DNA of 64,000 nucleotides from Aurantibacillus circumpalustris. GTDB lineage: Bacteria; Bacteroidota; Bacteroidia; B-17B0; Aurantibacillaceae. The stretch's first letter is position 1. Each line of letters starts with the position of its first letter. The notes beneath the pieces were generated by a model. That model had not been told where the DNA came from. It ran no database searches and saw only the letters and a program-made list of their open reading frames with translations. The stretch spans positions 1,302,001-1,366,000 of the forward strand of contig NZ_CP121197.1 of the NCBI RefSeq assembly GCF_029625215.1. Reading direction: 5' to 3'. Positions 47,184-57,000 of this stretch are shown here, one piece after another. A program made the translations under genes and the position numbers.

Positions 47184-48200
47184 TCAATTTACCTTCAAAT
47201 CTCGCGCCATTTTTTCAATATTGCCTTTATAAATTTTGTTAAAAACCTTATCCAGACTATCTTGCATACTATCGTATTGAACAAAATCAACAAAATAGGC
47301 GTTTTTAGACTTTACTATTTCTTTTTTGCGAGAAAGGTACAGTTCCTTGTTTTTTAGTGGAAGCTTGGCAATACTATCGGCAATTTGCATAATACAGTGT
47401 AATTTAAGCAGCGAACGCTTTGGATGATTTCTTGATTCGGAATAAAATGCCTTTAAACGTTCTATGCTTCGGAGCATGTATTGACTAAAAACCTTAGTAT
47501 CATTATAATTACTAAGGTATTCTGCTAGTGCGATACTATCCTTTTGTAAAAACTGGATGGTTGCCTTGTGTGCAATAAAACTCGCTATGTTCTCATTAAA
47601 ATCAACTGAGTTGGGCGCGTAATAGGTTGCGTGAAACAATTCATGAAAAAGTAAATTACATAAACCCCCTTTACTACGCTTGAGCATATTACTTAAGATT
47701 GGATCATTAAACCATCCAAGTGTACTCCAGGCAGAAACGCTTCTCAAATCCGTGTCGTAGCCTAAAACAACCAAATGATTATACTCCTTTAACGCAAGTT
47801 CTTTATTGAAAAAACCTTTATAACTTACTTTCCCAACCAATGGAAATGCCCACTCAAAGGCTTGGAGTGAATAAGGTTTGCACGCGGTAATGACCCATAA
47901 AATTGGTTTATCTTTTTGATCGTAAATAGTTGTGAAATTTTTTGTGGGTGTAAATCCAAGACTATCGACAGAATAATTTTTTATTTCTTTAATGAGTTGT
48001 ATATTTTCTTTTTCTCGCAAAGAAAGTGCTCTAGTCTCTTCAAAATGAGTAAGTGTTTGTGTAGATAGCAAAAGGTTCAGCTGGCCTTTGGCTTGATGCA
48101 AGAGGTAAATAGAAGTTTTATAATTTAAAGTGGAAATAGTTATTGCCGCAAAAAAACAAATATTTGTAAGGACTCTTAGCCATCTTAAAACAACTTTCAT
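47184..48200 (-). CDS. Aminopeptidase-like zinc metalloprotease (Aminopep family)
   Basis: A 338-residue protein with an N-terminal membrane segment (WLRVLTNICFFAAITI). The conserved SVSAWSTLGWFNDPILSNML and LLFHELFHATYYAPNSVDFN (HExxH, then NENIASFIAHK with the third ligand) match the predicted aminopeptidase family PF10023. It lies divergent from the next gene with 45 bp between them. It probably acts on peptides in the periplasm. Confidence 0.85.
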   Translation of the reverse strand: MKVVLRWLRVLTNICFFAAITISTLNYKTSIYLLHQAKGQLNLLLSTQTLTHFEETRALSLREKENIQLIKEIKNYSVDSLGFTPTKNFTTIYDQKDKPILWVITACKPYSLQAFEWAFPLVGKVSYKGFFNKELALKEYNHLVVLGYDTDLRSVSAWSTLGWFNDPILSNMLKRSKGGLCNLLFHELFHATYYAPNSVDFNENIASFIAHKATIQFLQKDSIALAEYLSNYNDTKVFSQYMLRSIERLKAFYSESRNHPKRSLLKLHCIMQIADSIAKLPLKNKELYLSRKKEIVKSKNAYFVDFVQYDSMQDSLDKVFNKIYKGNIEKMARDLKVN

Positions 48201-48245
48201 TGGAGCTTATTTGTATCTTTGTTTAATTAACGAATTATAAAAATA

Positions 48246-49181
48246 GTGCTTAAAAAAATCATTTTCTTCTTTTTGACTTTATTTAGTGTTCTTGGCTCTT
48301 CGCAAAAGAATGATACGTCACTTTATCAATTTGGACAAGCAGAAAAGGAACTAATGAGTATTCAAAAAAAAGCTTTTCATAGTCGAAGTGAAAAAGATAG
48401 AATTGAAGGAAATAAAGAGTTTATAGGTATTTGGAACAAAATAATAATATACCCAAGCATTCTGAACTATCCTTTCGATAGTTTAAAAAATGATATTTCT
48501 GTTTTAAGCCCTAAAGACAAGAAGTTTAAACTGATTACCTGGAATCTTCACAAAGAAGACGGTACGCATGCGTTTTTTGGATACTTGCTAGTGAATAATA
48601 CAAAACGCATAAAAAAAGGTTTTATGAAACACGAAACCATAGAAAGCTATGACTATTTTCAACTAATAGACAGATCGCCAACCGTGAAGTATCCTGAAAC
48701 ATTTGTTGGCAGTCCACAAAAATGGTTTGGAATGTTGTATGTGCAATTAATTGAATGCGACGGTTATTATACGCTCATTGGATGGGACGGAAATGATAAA
48801 TTAACGCAACGCAAATTTGTTGATGTACTTTCTTTTAGAAATAATGGTGATGCAGTTTTTGGAAAGGATGTTTTTAGAATTCCACGTAAAAATCCTCGAC
48901 GGCTCATGTTTGAGTTTAGCCAAGAGGTATCTATGAGTTTGAAATATGATGAAAAAAGAAATCAAATTATTTATAGCCATTTAAGTTCTAAGCAAGAAGG
49001 AAGTCTGTTGGATGGACAATACCAGTATTATGGGCCGGATGGCAGTTTTGACGCGCTTGAAGTAAAAAAGGGGAAATGGATCATTGTAGAAGACATTGAT
49101 ATCAAGAGTGATATTCGTCCCTTAAATGAAAACAAAAAACCGAATCCAAAAAAGCAGACTCCAGTGTATAAACCAAAATGA
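48246..49181 (+). CDS. Secreted hypothetical protein, 311 aa
   Basis: A 311-residue exported protein with GTG start (LKKIIFFFLTLFSVLGSSQK signal). The body has KLITWNLHKEDGTHAFFGYL, QKWFGMLYVQLIECDGYYTL, LIGWDGNDKLTQRKFVDVLS and DGQYQYYGPDGSFDALEVKK, a pattern I have seen in hypothetical proteins of Bacteroidota without an assigned function. A TATCTTTG element (48214-48221) lies 25 bp upstream. Charged basic end. Confidence 0.6.
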   Translation: MLKKIIFFFLTLFSVLGSSQKNDTSLYQFGQAEKELMSIQKKAFHSRSEKDRIEGNKEFIGIWNKIIIYPSILNYPFDSLKNDISVLSPKDKKFKLITWNLHKEDGTHAFFGYLLVNNTKRIKKGFMKHETIESYDYFQLIDRSPTVKYPETFVGSPQKWFGMLYVQLIECDGYYTLIGWDGNDKLTQRKFVDVLSFRNNGDAVFGKDVFRIPRKNPRRLMFEFSQEVSMSLKYDEKRNQIIYSHLSSKQEGSLLDGQYQYYGPDGSFDALEVKKGKWIIVEDIDIKSDIRPLNENKKPNPKKQTPVYKPK

Positions 49182-49198
49182 TGGGCTGGTTATGATTG

Positions 49199-49597
49199 TC
49201 AGTTTTTAAGCTCCAAAAAAAAGTTTTGTGTTCTTCTATAAAACACAATAGCTAAAAGGCAGCCAAAACTATTCGCGACAATGTCTTTCCAATCGGCGCT
49301 ACGATTACTGAAAATTGTTGCTTGCATTAATTCTAGCAGCGCTCCGTAGGTAACGACGGCTGTGAAATAAATTCCAATTATCACTTTAGACTGCTGATGT
49401 TTAATAGCAACAAGAAACCACAGAGTTGTGAGAATAAAAAATATAGAAGCGTGAACAAATTTGTCAAAGCTGAGCAATTCAAGCCAGTTGCTAGTTGGGA
49501 TGTACTGGCCTGGCATGGCGCACAAAATAAAAATTATAAGCGTCCAAATTATTGCAGCGACAAGACTATTTTGATAAATTTTGTTTTTTAGATTCAT
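49199..49597 (-). CDS. VanZ-like membrane protein
   Basis: A 132-residue protein with four membrane helices. The first contains SLVAAIIWTLIIFILCAMPG, and LSFDKFVHASIFFILTTLWF follows with the typical 'D K..H...f'. NRSADWKDIVANSFGCLLAI (the 'D...N..G' signature) completes the VanZ pattern. Function in most species is unclear; it lies in the conserved order vanZ-like ... gcvH, sprA in Bacteroidota. Confidence 0.85.
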   Translation of the reverse strand: MNLKNKIYQNSLVAAIIWTLIIFILCAMPGQYIPTSNWLELLSFDKFVHASIFFILTTLWFLVAIKHQQSKVIIGIYFTAVVTYGALLELMQATIFSNRSADWKDIVANSFGCLLAIVFYRRTQNFFLELKN

Positions 49598-49628
49598 TGT
49601 AAATAAATGAGGGTTTCCTGAAAATAGT

Positions 49629-50363
49629 TTATTTACCCGGACCAGAATTGAGAATGTCGTTCGGATATTTATTTTTAAATACCAATTTGATAAAATTCAA
49701 TACCTCCGGAAAAAGTATGCGGTAGTTCATTACCCTAAACTGCGCGGTTTCTTTTAATTCAATTTGCAAGGGCTCGAGTTTGTATTTTAGTTTATAAGCC
49801 ATCCTGATGAATTCTAAGTCAAACAAATACCTATCAATGCTGGTTTGTAGGAATACAGGTTTTACATCTTTTACAAATCCTTTCAAACCGCACTGTGTAT
49901 CTGTGATAGGAATAGAAAGAAAAAAACGAACTAAACTTTGCAGACCTTTTGATAAAACTCTTCGAGCAAAAGGAACATGAGCATAATAGGTGTTGTTTTT
50001 TATTCCTACAGCTACGTCACATTCTTTATTCTTTAAAGCCGAATAAATTCTAAAAACACTCTCAGCTTTATAAGGAAAATCAATGTCGGTATAAATAATT
50101 ATTTCTCCCTCTGCCAAAGCTACACCTTGTCTTAGAGCAAAACCTTTGCCTCTATTTGTTGAATACCTAATGCTTCGGAAATGAGGTATATTCGATTTCA
50201 AAAACTCTATTCCACTCTTGAGTTTTTCATCAATTCCATCTTCAACTAGAATTAATTCGATTTTATCGGAAATAATTTCAGATAAAGCCTTGAGTTCTTT
50301 AATAATATTATTGGCCCAATTTTCTGGCGGGTTATAACATGGTAATATAATTGACACAAGCAT
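49629..50363 (-). CDS. Glycosyltransferase family 2
   Basis: A 244-residue GT-A enzyme. MLVSIILPCYNPPENW begins the nucleotide-binding fold; KIELILVEDGIDEKLKSGI has the first acidic residues; STNRGKGFALRQGVALAEGE and IIIYTDIDFPYKAESVF give the DxD-like motif (TDID). ITDTQCGLKGFVKD is the acceptor-site signature of dolichol-phosphate-type enzymes. It has no membrane helices, so it works at the cytoplasmic face with an unknown lipid or saccharide acceptor. Confidence 0.88.
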   Translation of the reverse strand: MLVSIILPCYNPPENWANNIIKELKALSEIISDKIELILVEDGIDEKLKSGIEFLKSNIPHFRSIRYSTNRGKGFALRQGVALAEGEIIIYTDIDFPYKAESVFRIYSALKNKECDVAVGIKNNTYYAHVPFARRVLSKGLQSLVRFFLSIPITDTQCGLKGFVKDVKPVFLQTSIDRYLFDLEFIRMAYKLKYKLEPLQIELKETAQFRVMNYRILFPEVLNFIKLVFKNKYPNDILNSGPGK

Positions 50364-50531
50364 ACAGAGGGTGAATCTAATCCTAAAATAAACTTTCGGG
50401 GCTAAAGTAATAAAACTATTGAATACTTTTTGGCAATAATAGCTCTAAAGATAAGTTTCTCCAGCTAATTCAGTCGGCTAACCTCGCGATGGTAACGAGT
50501 TGAGTTATTCTTTAAATTTCCTGAAAATAAA

Positions 50532-50562
50532 AAACCCTCTTAAGTTTGACTTAAAAGGGTTT
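50532..50562 (-). terminator. gcvH terminator
   Basis: AAACCCTCTTAAG / CTTAAAAGGGTTT stem (12 of 13 pairs), 5-nt loop, 20 bp after the gcvH stop on the leftward strand with A/T-runs on both sides. Confidence 0.75.
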
Positions 50563-50581
50563 AAGATAATGTAGCGCTTAA

Positions 50582-50962
50582 TTAAGCGCCTATTAATTTC
50601 TTATAATCATCAACGCTTAATAATTCTGATACTTCAGAAGAGTTTGTCATTTTAATTTTTATCATCCACCCTTTTCCATAAGGATCTTGATTTACACTTT
50701 CAGGAGCAGAATCAATATCCTTATTCATTTCCAACACTTCACCACTTAATGGCATAAAAAGATCACTCACAGTTTTAACCGCTTCAACCGTTCCAAAAAC
50801 AGCTTCTTTTTCAACCGTTTCACCAATTGTATTTACATCCACATAAACAATATCTCCTAATTCGCGCTGTGCAAAATCAGTTATTCCTATTGTTGCCTCG
50901 TCACCGTTAATTTTAACCCACTCGTGGTCTTTTGTGTATTTAAGATCTGCTGGAAAATTCAT
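50582..50962 (-). CDS. gcvH: Glycine cleavage system H protein
   Basis: Started at the ATG at 50962 ([20 protein letters not shown]), 126 residues; the 17 codons upstream would not match the family. The lipoyl domain shows [20 protein letters not shown] with Lys in 'VEAVKTV' as lipoylation site, and [13 protein letters not shown] near the end. It shuttles the aminomethyl group between P, T and L proteins. It lies next to sprA in the usual Bacteroidota neighbourhood. Confidence 0.96.
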   Translation of the reverse strand: MNFPADLKYTKDHEWVKINGDEATIGITDFAQRELGDIVYVDVNTIGETVEKEAVFGTVEAVKTVSDLFMPLSGEVLEMNKDIDSAPESVNQDPYGKGWMIKIKMTNSSEVSELLSVDDYKKLIGA

Positions 50963-51029
50963 ATTTATTTTTTTGTGTACAAATGTAATGGTTTGTTTTA
51001 AATTTAAGTACACTTATTCATGTAAATAA

Positions 51030-54000
51030 TTATTGGAAGGTTATCCTTAGACTGAAACCGAAGTTAGTACTGGAAGTTGGAAAAGACGCCGAAGTTTGAG
51101 GTGTGGTGCGAACCCAATCATAAAACAATCTTAACGTAACGTTCTGTGTTAATTGGTAATCGGCTGATGAACGCAGTGTAATGATGTTTGTACCACCTGT
51201 AGGTGTACTTAATCCAGTTTCAACTTGTCGTATTACCGAAATGTTCTTTCGGAAGCTTAGGTCAAGTCTAATGTTTACACTACTTTCTAACACTTTACCT
51301 TGTATTTTTAGATTTTTCAACCGAAGCTTTGGAATCGTGTAAGCACCGCCAATAATGTATTCTTGTCCTTTTGTTTCGATGATTTGAAAGGCGGTTAAAT
51401 TAAGCGTAGTTGTTTTATCACGACGTGTTTCAAGATTTGCAGACCATTTAGGGTTATGAAATCTAAAATCAAATTTAAGTAGAGGCTCATAACGCTCGCT
51501 CATGGTAACAGAACCAATTGTATACTTAGGCACAAAGTTTGAATTTATCGAAGTTGTTCCTGAGGTTTGACTTACAGGCATTCGTTCAATTTGCCTTCCA
51601 TCTTCACGAAAATATAAGTTATTTGAAAAACCGTTAATACTATATGTACTCTTATAGGCATGTCGCAGCGTTATGCCCGTGAATATTTTTTTAACTTGCT
51701 TTATCTTACCAAGACCATCCCAACTGACCGTCCAGTTTGGTAGAGGGACAGTTGGAAATATATTTGTTGTGCTGTAATTTTTAATGTTTCTTCCTGTATA
51801 AGTTCGATAAAAAGCCCCGAGTAAAACGTCCTGTTGATTGTCGGTATAGCCATCTACGTAGCTAGCTGGAACAGTTCCAGTAGCAGTAGTGGCAGTATAA
51901 TTAATAACGCTTGTTTGGTAATTGTCATTCGCCCTTCCTAATTCATTTGCCACGTCGCGTCGCGTTAGCCTAAACTCGTCAAATAATTTTGAATTTATAA
52001 GGCTTCCGCCATCTTTAAACGAATTAAAAAAGGTCAAGGTAGAGATATTGAAATTACCTGTCTCGTTCGGACTTGAGTTAAGTTTATATCCTTGAATATA
52101 ATCCTTAGCTGTTAAACTATCTGGGTTGTATAAAATATATGACGATTTTGTTTTTGACAGGGAATAGTTTCCATTCAATTCAATTTTCAAGCTTGAATGC
52201 GGTTCAACAATTGCTTTGTAGGAGTATGTTTTAGATTCTGTTTCGGTATACGGCGTTGTTTGTCCTCTGTAAGTCGACAACCATTTATTTTCAATACTTC
52301 GCTCACGAATTTTGTCGTCATACATGCCTGTCGTAAATAAGAAGCCGGGGGCGGCATTTCCACCAGGCCCAAAATCCATCCCGCCAAATTGCGAAGTCGG
52401 TAAAAAGTTTGGCAAGCCTTGTCCGCCTTGAAAAGCACCTGTAACTGAAATACTCTTTAACATCATAACAGTGCGCGCTAAAAACTCACCTATTGCTTTA
52501 AAATTAGAATCTTTTGGTGCCGCTGGTTTTTTACTTACGTCATCTGCTTTCGCTAGATTTGCGCTTACACCCTTCAATTGAGGACCTCCAGCACTTCCAG
52601 GATTATTTACTCTTCTAAAATATGGGATTTTGTTGTACAATTGAACCATATTAAACTGGCCTGTAAAGTTATTTGAACGAGTGTTTTGAATCGTATTTCC
52701 TATACTGTCGTTTGCAGCGAAAGGCCTTCTAGCCCAAGTGTATGTGCCGCCAAAACGATAGTTTATTTTCATAAAATCAAATAATGGAATTTTATTTATA
52801 GGCACATCCACATTTAAATTCATTTGTTGTCTAAACGAAACATTTTCTCCAAAACTTCTAACCGAATCTCTTCCATTTACATCCTTTAACCCATTAAAAA
52901 AGGTTTTCGACACTGTATTTTTATTAGCCTTTGTTAATCGCTCTCCTGGCGGTTCTAGTATACGACCATCGTTCGAAGCTGTATAATCAAATTTTAATGA
53001 TTTGTTAAAGGCCCATACAAAATTGTAATTTCGAGTCATGGTAAAATTTTTGTTTATTAAAGCAGGGTTTTCAAAAATGTCAGAACCAGCATAGAAGCCA
53101 GTAATATCTCTATTCTTAAGGGATGTGTAATTACGATTTACATCAATGGAGGTGCCAAAATTATTCGGAACTAATTGCAAACTAAAATCTTTTATTAATG
53201 CAAACCATTTATTTTGAAAAAGTTTCACCTTTGTAAATGGTTTAAGTGTGAGAGGGTTTCTTATACTATACGAGTATTGCAAATTTCCGCGGTACTGCCT
53301 GATATAATTATATTCTACATTTACGTTTCTTCTAAATATTTCATTAAAGGCATAAGTTGCAGAAAAGTTACTGATATCCCAAGGCCTTGGTTTTGCCTTA
53401 GGCCTCTTTAATCCATCAATCCTAAAATTCGTTACATTAAATCCTTTACGTTCGGTATAGTCTATTGTTTGATTCCGAACACTGTCTCTCAGTGATTCAG
53501 ATATGCCGTCTACATCATCCAAAGCGGCCATTCTCACATCCGGGTCGAGCGGATTAAAAAGTGGAGTTATTTTTGTTTGTCCGTAGTTGTAAAATATGGG
53601 TAAGCTTACCTTCCATTTATCTGGTAAAAACTTACCGGCATTCACAGATGTGCTTACATCCCAATTAAGATTCGTTTCTTTACTCCGTTCATTGATCTTA
53701 CTTTCTACACTTCCCCAAAATGGAGTCTTGTAGGTTCCGGCAAGACTAACAACTCCAAGGTCTGCGAGCTTTGCTTGAATTTGTCCAGTTGTAGCGTAGC
53801 CACCTTTATTATTAAAATCGGTTAAACGTAATTCGTTAATCCACACCTCAGCGCAGTGGGCTAATTTATCAGGAGTTCTAGGATTCCTTATTCCTACCAT
53901 GACACTCTTTACAGTTCCCAAATTTGGATTCCCAACAATGGTAATAGTGTAACCACCCATATCTACAGGAAATGGTGTTGTCAAATTATTCAGTTCACTA

Positions 54001-57000
54001 AAATATCCATACTTCTCATTCCGTTTTTGCTTTACCAGACTTATTTCATCAAAATTAAAATTCACTTCGTTTGCCTTAAGCCACACCTGAGCACGTGAAT
54101 CAACGTTGTTTGCATTATAAACACCCTTTGGGGTTAGCTTTAAAGGAACTTCGTATTCATAAAAATTATTGTTGTAATCAGTACCCACTCTAAAAAACAA
54201 ATTAAGGTCGCCGTCATTTAAAGGAATGCCATTCATCGCTTCGGCATGTACGTTCATTTTTATATTTTGAAACATACGCGTATCCAGATCCACATTTTTA
54301 AAAACAGCTCTACTATCGCCATCCTTTAAATCACATGTACGCATTGAGAGTGATTGTTCGTTTAATAATACAAGATTGGTCGTTTGAACATTTTGCTGTT
54401 GATCAATTTCAGGGGGCATTACATAATTAACTGGCACTTTGGTTGAATTCTCTTGCAAACTAACTGCCGACACATCAAATGCCGTTGAATTATCGTCGTG
54501 AGCAATATACTCGCCAGGTTGTTTTAAATCGTATTGGTAACGTCGCCAATCACTACGCACTAGCTCAAACCTAGCCAATCTTAATAAAACAGGACGTGCA
54601 AAACCTTTCATGTAGACACGCATAAAACGGATGGAATTAAATCCTTCAATGCCACCCACATTACTTTCAAATTGCGAAATTGGAATTTTAAATTGGTACC
54701 ATTTTACTGTTTTTGTTACGCCACTAAAGTCTGCTGAACCATCAAAAGCGTCTACGATAAAATTAGTACCTACGCGCAAAGGGCTAACATCTGTGGGGCT
54801 GATACGAACTTTATATTGATAATAATTTTCAAGAGTGTTTAATGTGTTATCTCTGTTGATGTCTTCAATATTAGGAGAAGCATTTGTGTAAGCTGTTGAA
54901 TAACCTGCGTTATTCTGGCTTTTGTATTGCTCTTCTGTTGGGGAATTCCCTTCAGGATTGTTGTATTTAGAATACCGTTTTAAGGTATTTGCTTGCACAT
55001 TCTCAGCATCATAATCATCCCCTCTAAAAAAATGATACCTGTCAGATGATGGATCAGATGTAAAGGTGCTTACGGCATCGGGGTTAAATCCGCCAGTTTC
55101 CATATCCTTCACCGCTTGCGCAAAACGTTCCCTTTCTTTTTCATCGTTTAATCCATCGTAACCAACATCTTGCAGAAGTCTATCACTATTATCTTGTGAA
55201 AATTGATTAACCACTGGAGCTAAAACGGGTGCATCGGCAAGCTTTGTTGATTCAACTGTTAAGCCCCTAGAGTATTCTGATTTTCCGGGAATTCCATTTT
55301 CATAAGACATTTTACCATCGCGTACAATGTCTTCCGAAATGTTTCCAAGATTGATATATAAATCACCACTTGGTGGTTTCGCTGGATCAAACTCCGGATC
55401 CGTTTCTTTATTATAATCCTCATTAAATGGATCCATCATCCAAAACTGAATGTATTCAACGTTTGCAGCCTGAAAATCATTCGTTTCGAGTTTTCGCATG
55501 ATGCCACCCCAACGATCCTGAGGGTTTTTAAGCGAGCCATCATTATTAATTCCTTTTGAAAAATTGGTTGGCAGAATGTCGTAATTATATGGTCCGCGTT
55601 CAGATGGGTAGTAGGCGAGATCGAGTAGTTGCATAACAACTTGCTGACCATTAGGAGGTGTTTTACCCGGAAATAGTTCCGTTTCAAAAACCTGTCTCCA
55701 CATATTGTTTGAAAATAATTTTTTGCTGCTATAATAACCTGGTGTCGTTCCGCCTTGATCACGCGTAAACATAGCATCTACATTGTACCAACTAAAACGT
55801 GCACGATTAATGCCTGGAAGCAATGTGTTGGCATATGTTTCCCTTGATTCTGGAAAAACACCCGGAATGTTTTGAGGAATACTTGCTAAGAACCAGCTTG
55901 TTGCTCCTTTCACGTCAATAACCGATACAGATCCCTCAAAGTCATCGATATAGGAGTTTCCTCCATTTTTACTGATTGCTTTTGCATTGCCAGGAAATAA
56001 CTTAGCAAATTCACCTCTTGCAGAAATGGTACTCATTTCTTTGGTACTATAAAAAGGAAGTTTATCTAATAAACGTGTTAAGAAAGGCGCATCTGTTTTG
56101 TAATTAAAATCCAGTCCTGCAACGATGTTACTTACCGGTTCATCACCAATGGTGACTTTTTGAGTAATAGGTCGTTCACTAAATCTTAAAAACGTTCCTC
56201 CTAGTGTAAGATTTCTGCCGGCTTTATAATCAAGTCTGGTACCCCACAAGCTTTTTTGTTGTACACTGAAAAGGGAATTACTTTCAAGAGAAACTTTTAC
56301 AGTTGCACCCGAATTTAAAATTCCTTCGTTGATAATCTTTACACGACCAAGCGTATAGTCAACTGTGTAATCAGCGTTTTCTTGAAGTGCTATTCCGTTG
56401 GCAGTAACAATTACTGCACCTTCAGGAATATTTAAAGCATTCAATGCGATTTCGGATCCAGAAGAAGATCGGTAGGTACCTTTTATTTTAAAACGATTTT
56501 TGTTTTGAATGAAGCTGGCTGCTGTTTTAGTGGAGTCATACAATTCAGTAAAAATATACTTGTTTGCAGCTGGAAAATCTTCCATAACAAACTTGTTTTC
56601 GGCGCCCTGAGAACTTGCATCACCGGTAGTATCTATTAAACTTCTTCCAAAAGGTTCTTCTGTTGGAAAATAAGCGCGGCCATTCTGTTGAGATATTGTG
56701 TAGCCTGAGATAAAATCATAAACACCATCGCTACCTTTATCGCCATTTACATTTAATTTATCACATTGTAAAACACGAATTAACTGTTTTCCATTTATGT
56801 TTTTACCGTAAGGAAGATAAGGCATATCCACGCCTGTTTCGATATTATTGTAATACACATCTAACTTAAAATCTTGCGGATTCAAGTTATAAGCACCTAA
56901 TGTATATACATTCTTCATCATGAGTCGCCACATGGGATGTTTCACACTTACTGCATTTGTTTTAAGTAATTTACATATCAGTAATTGCGTATTATCTGGC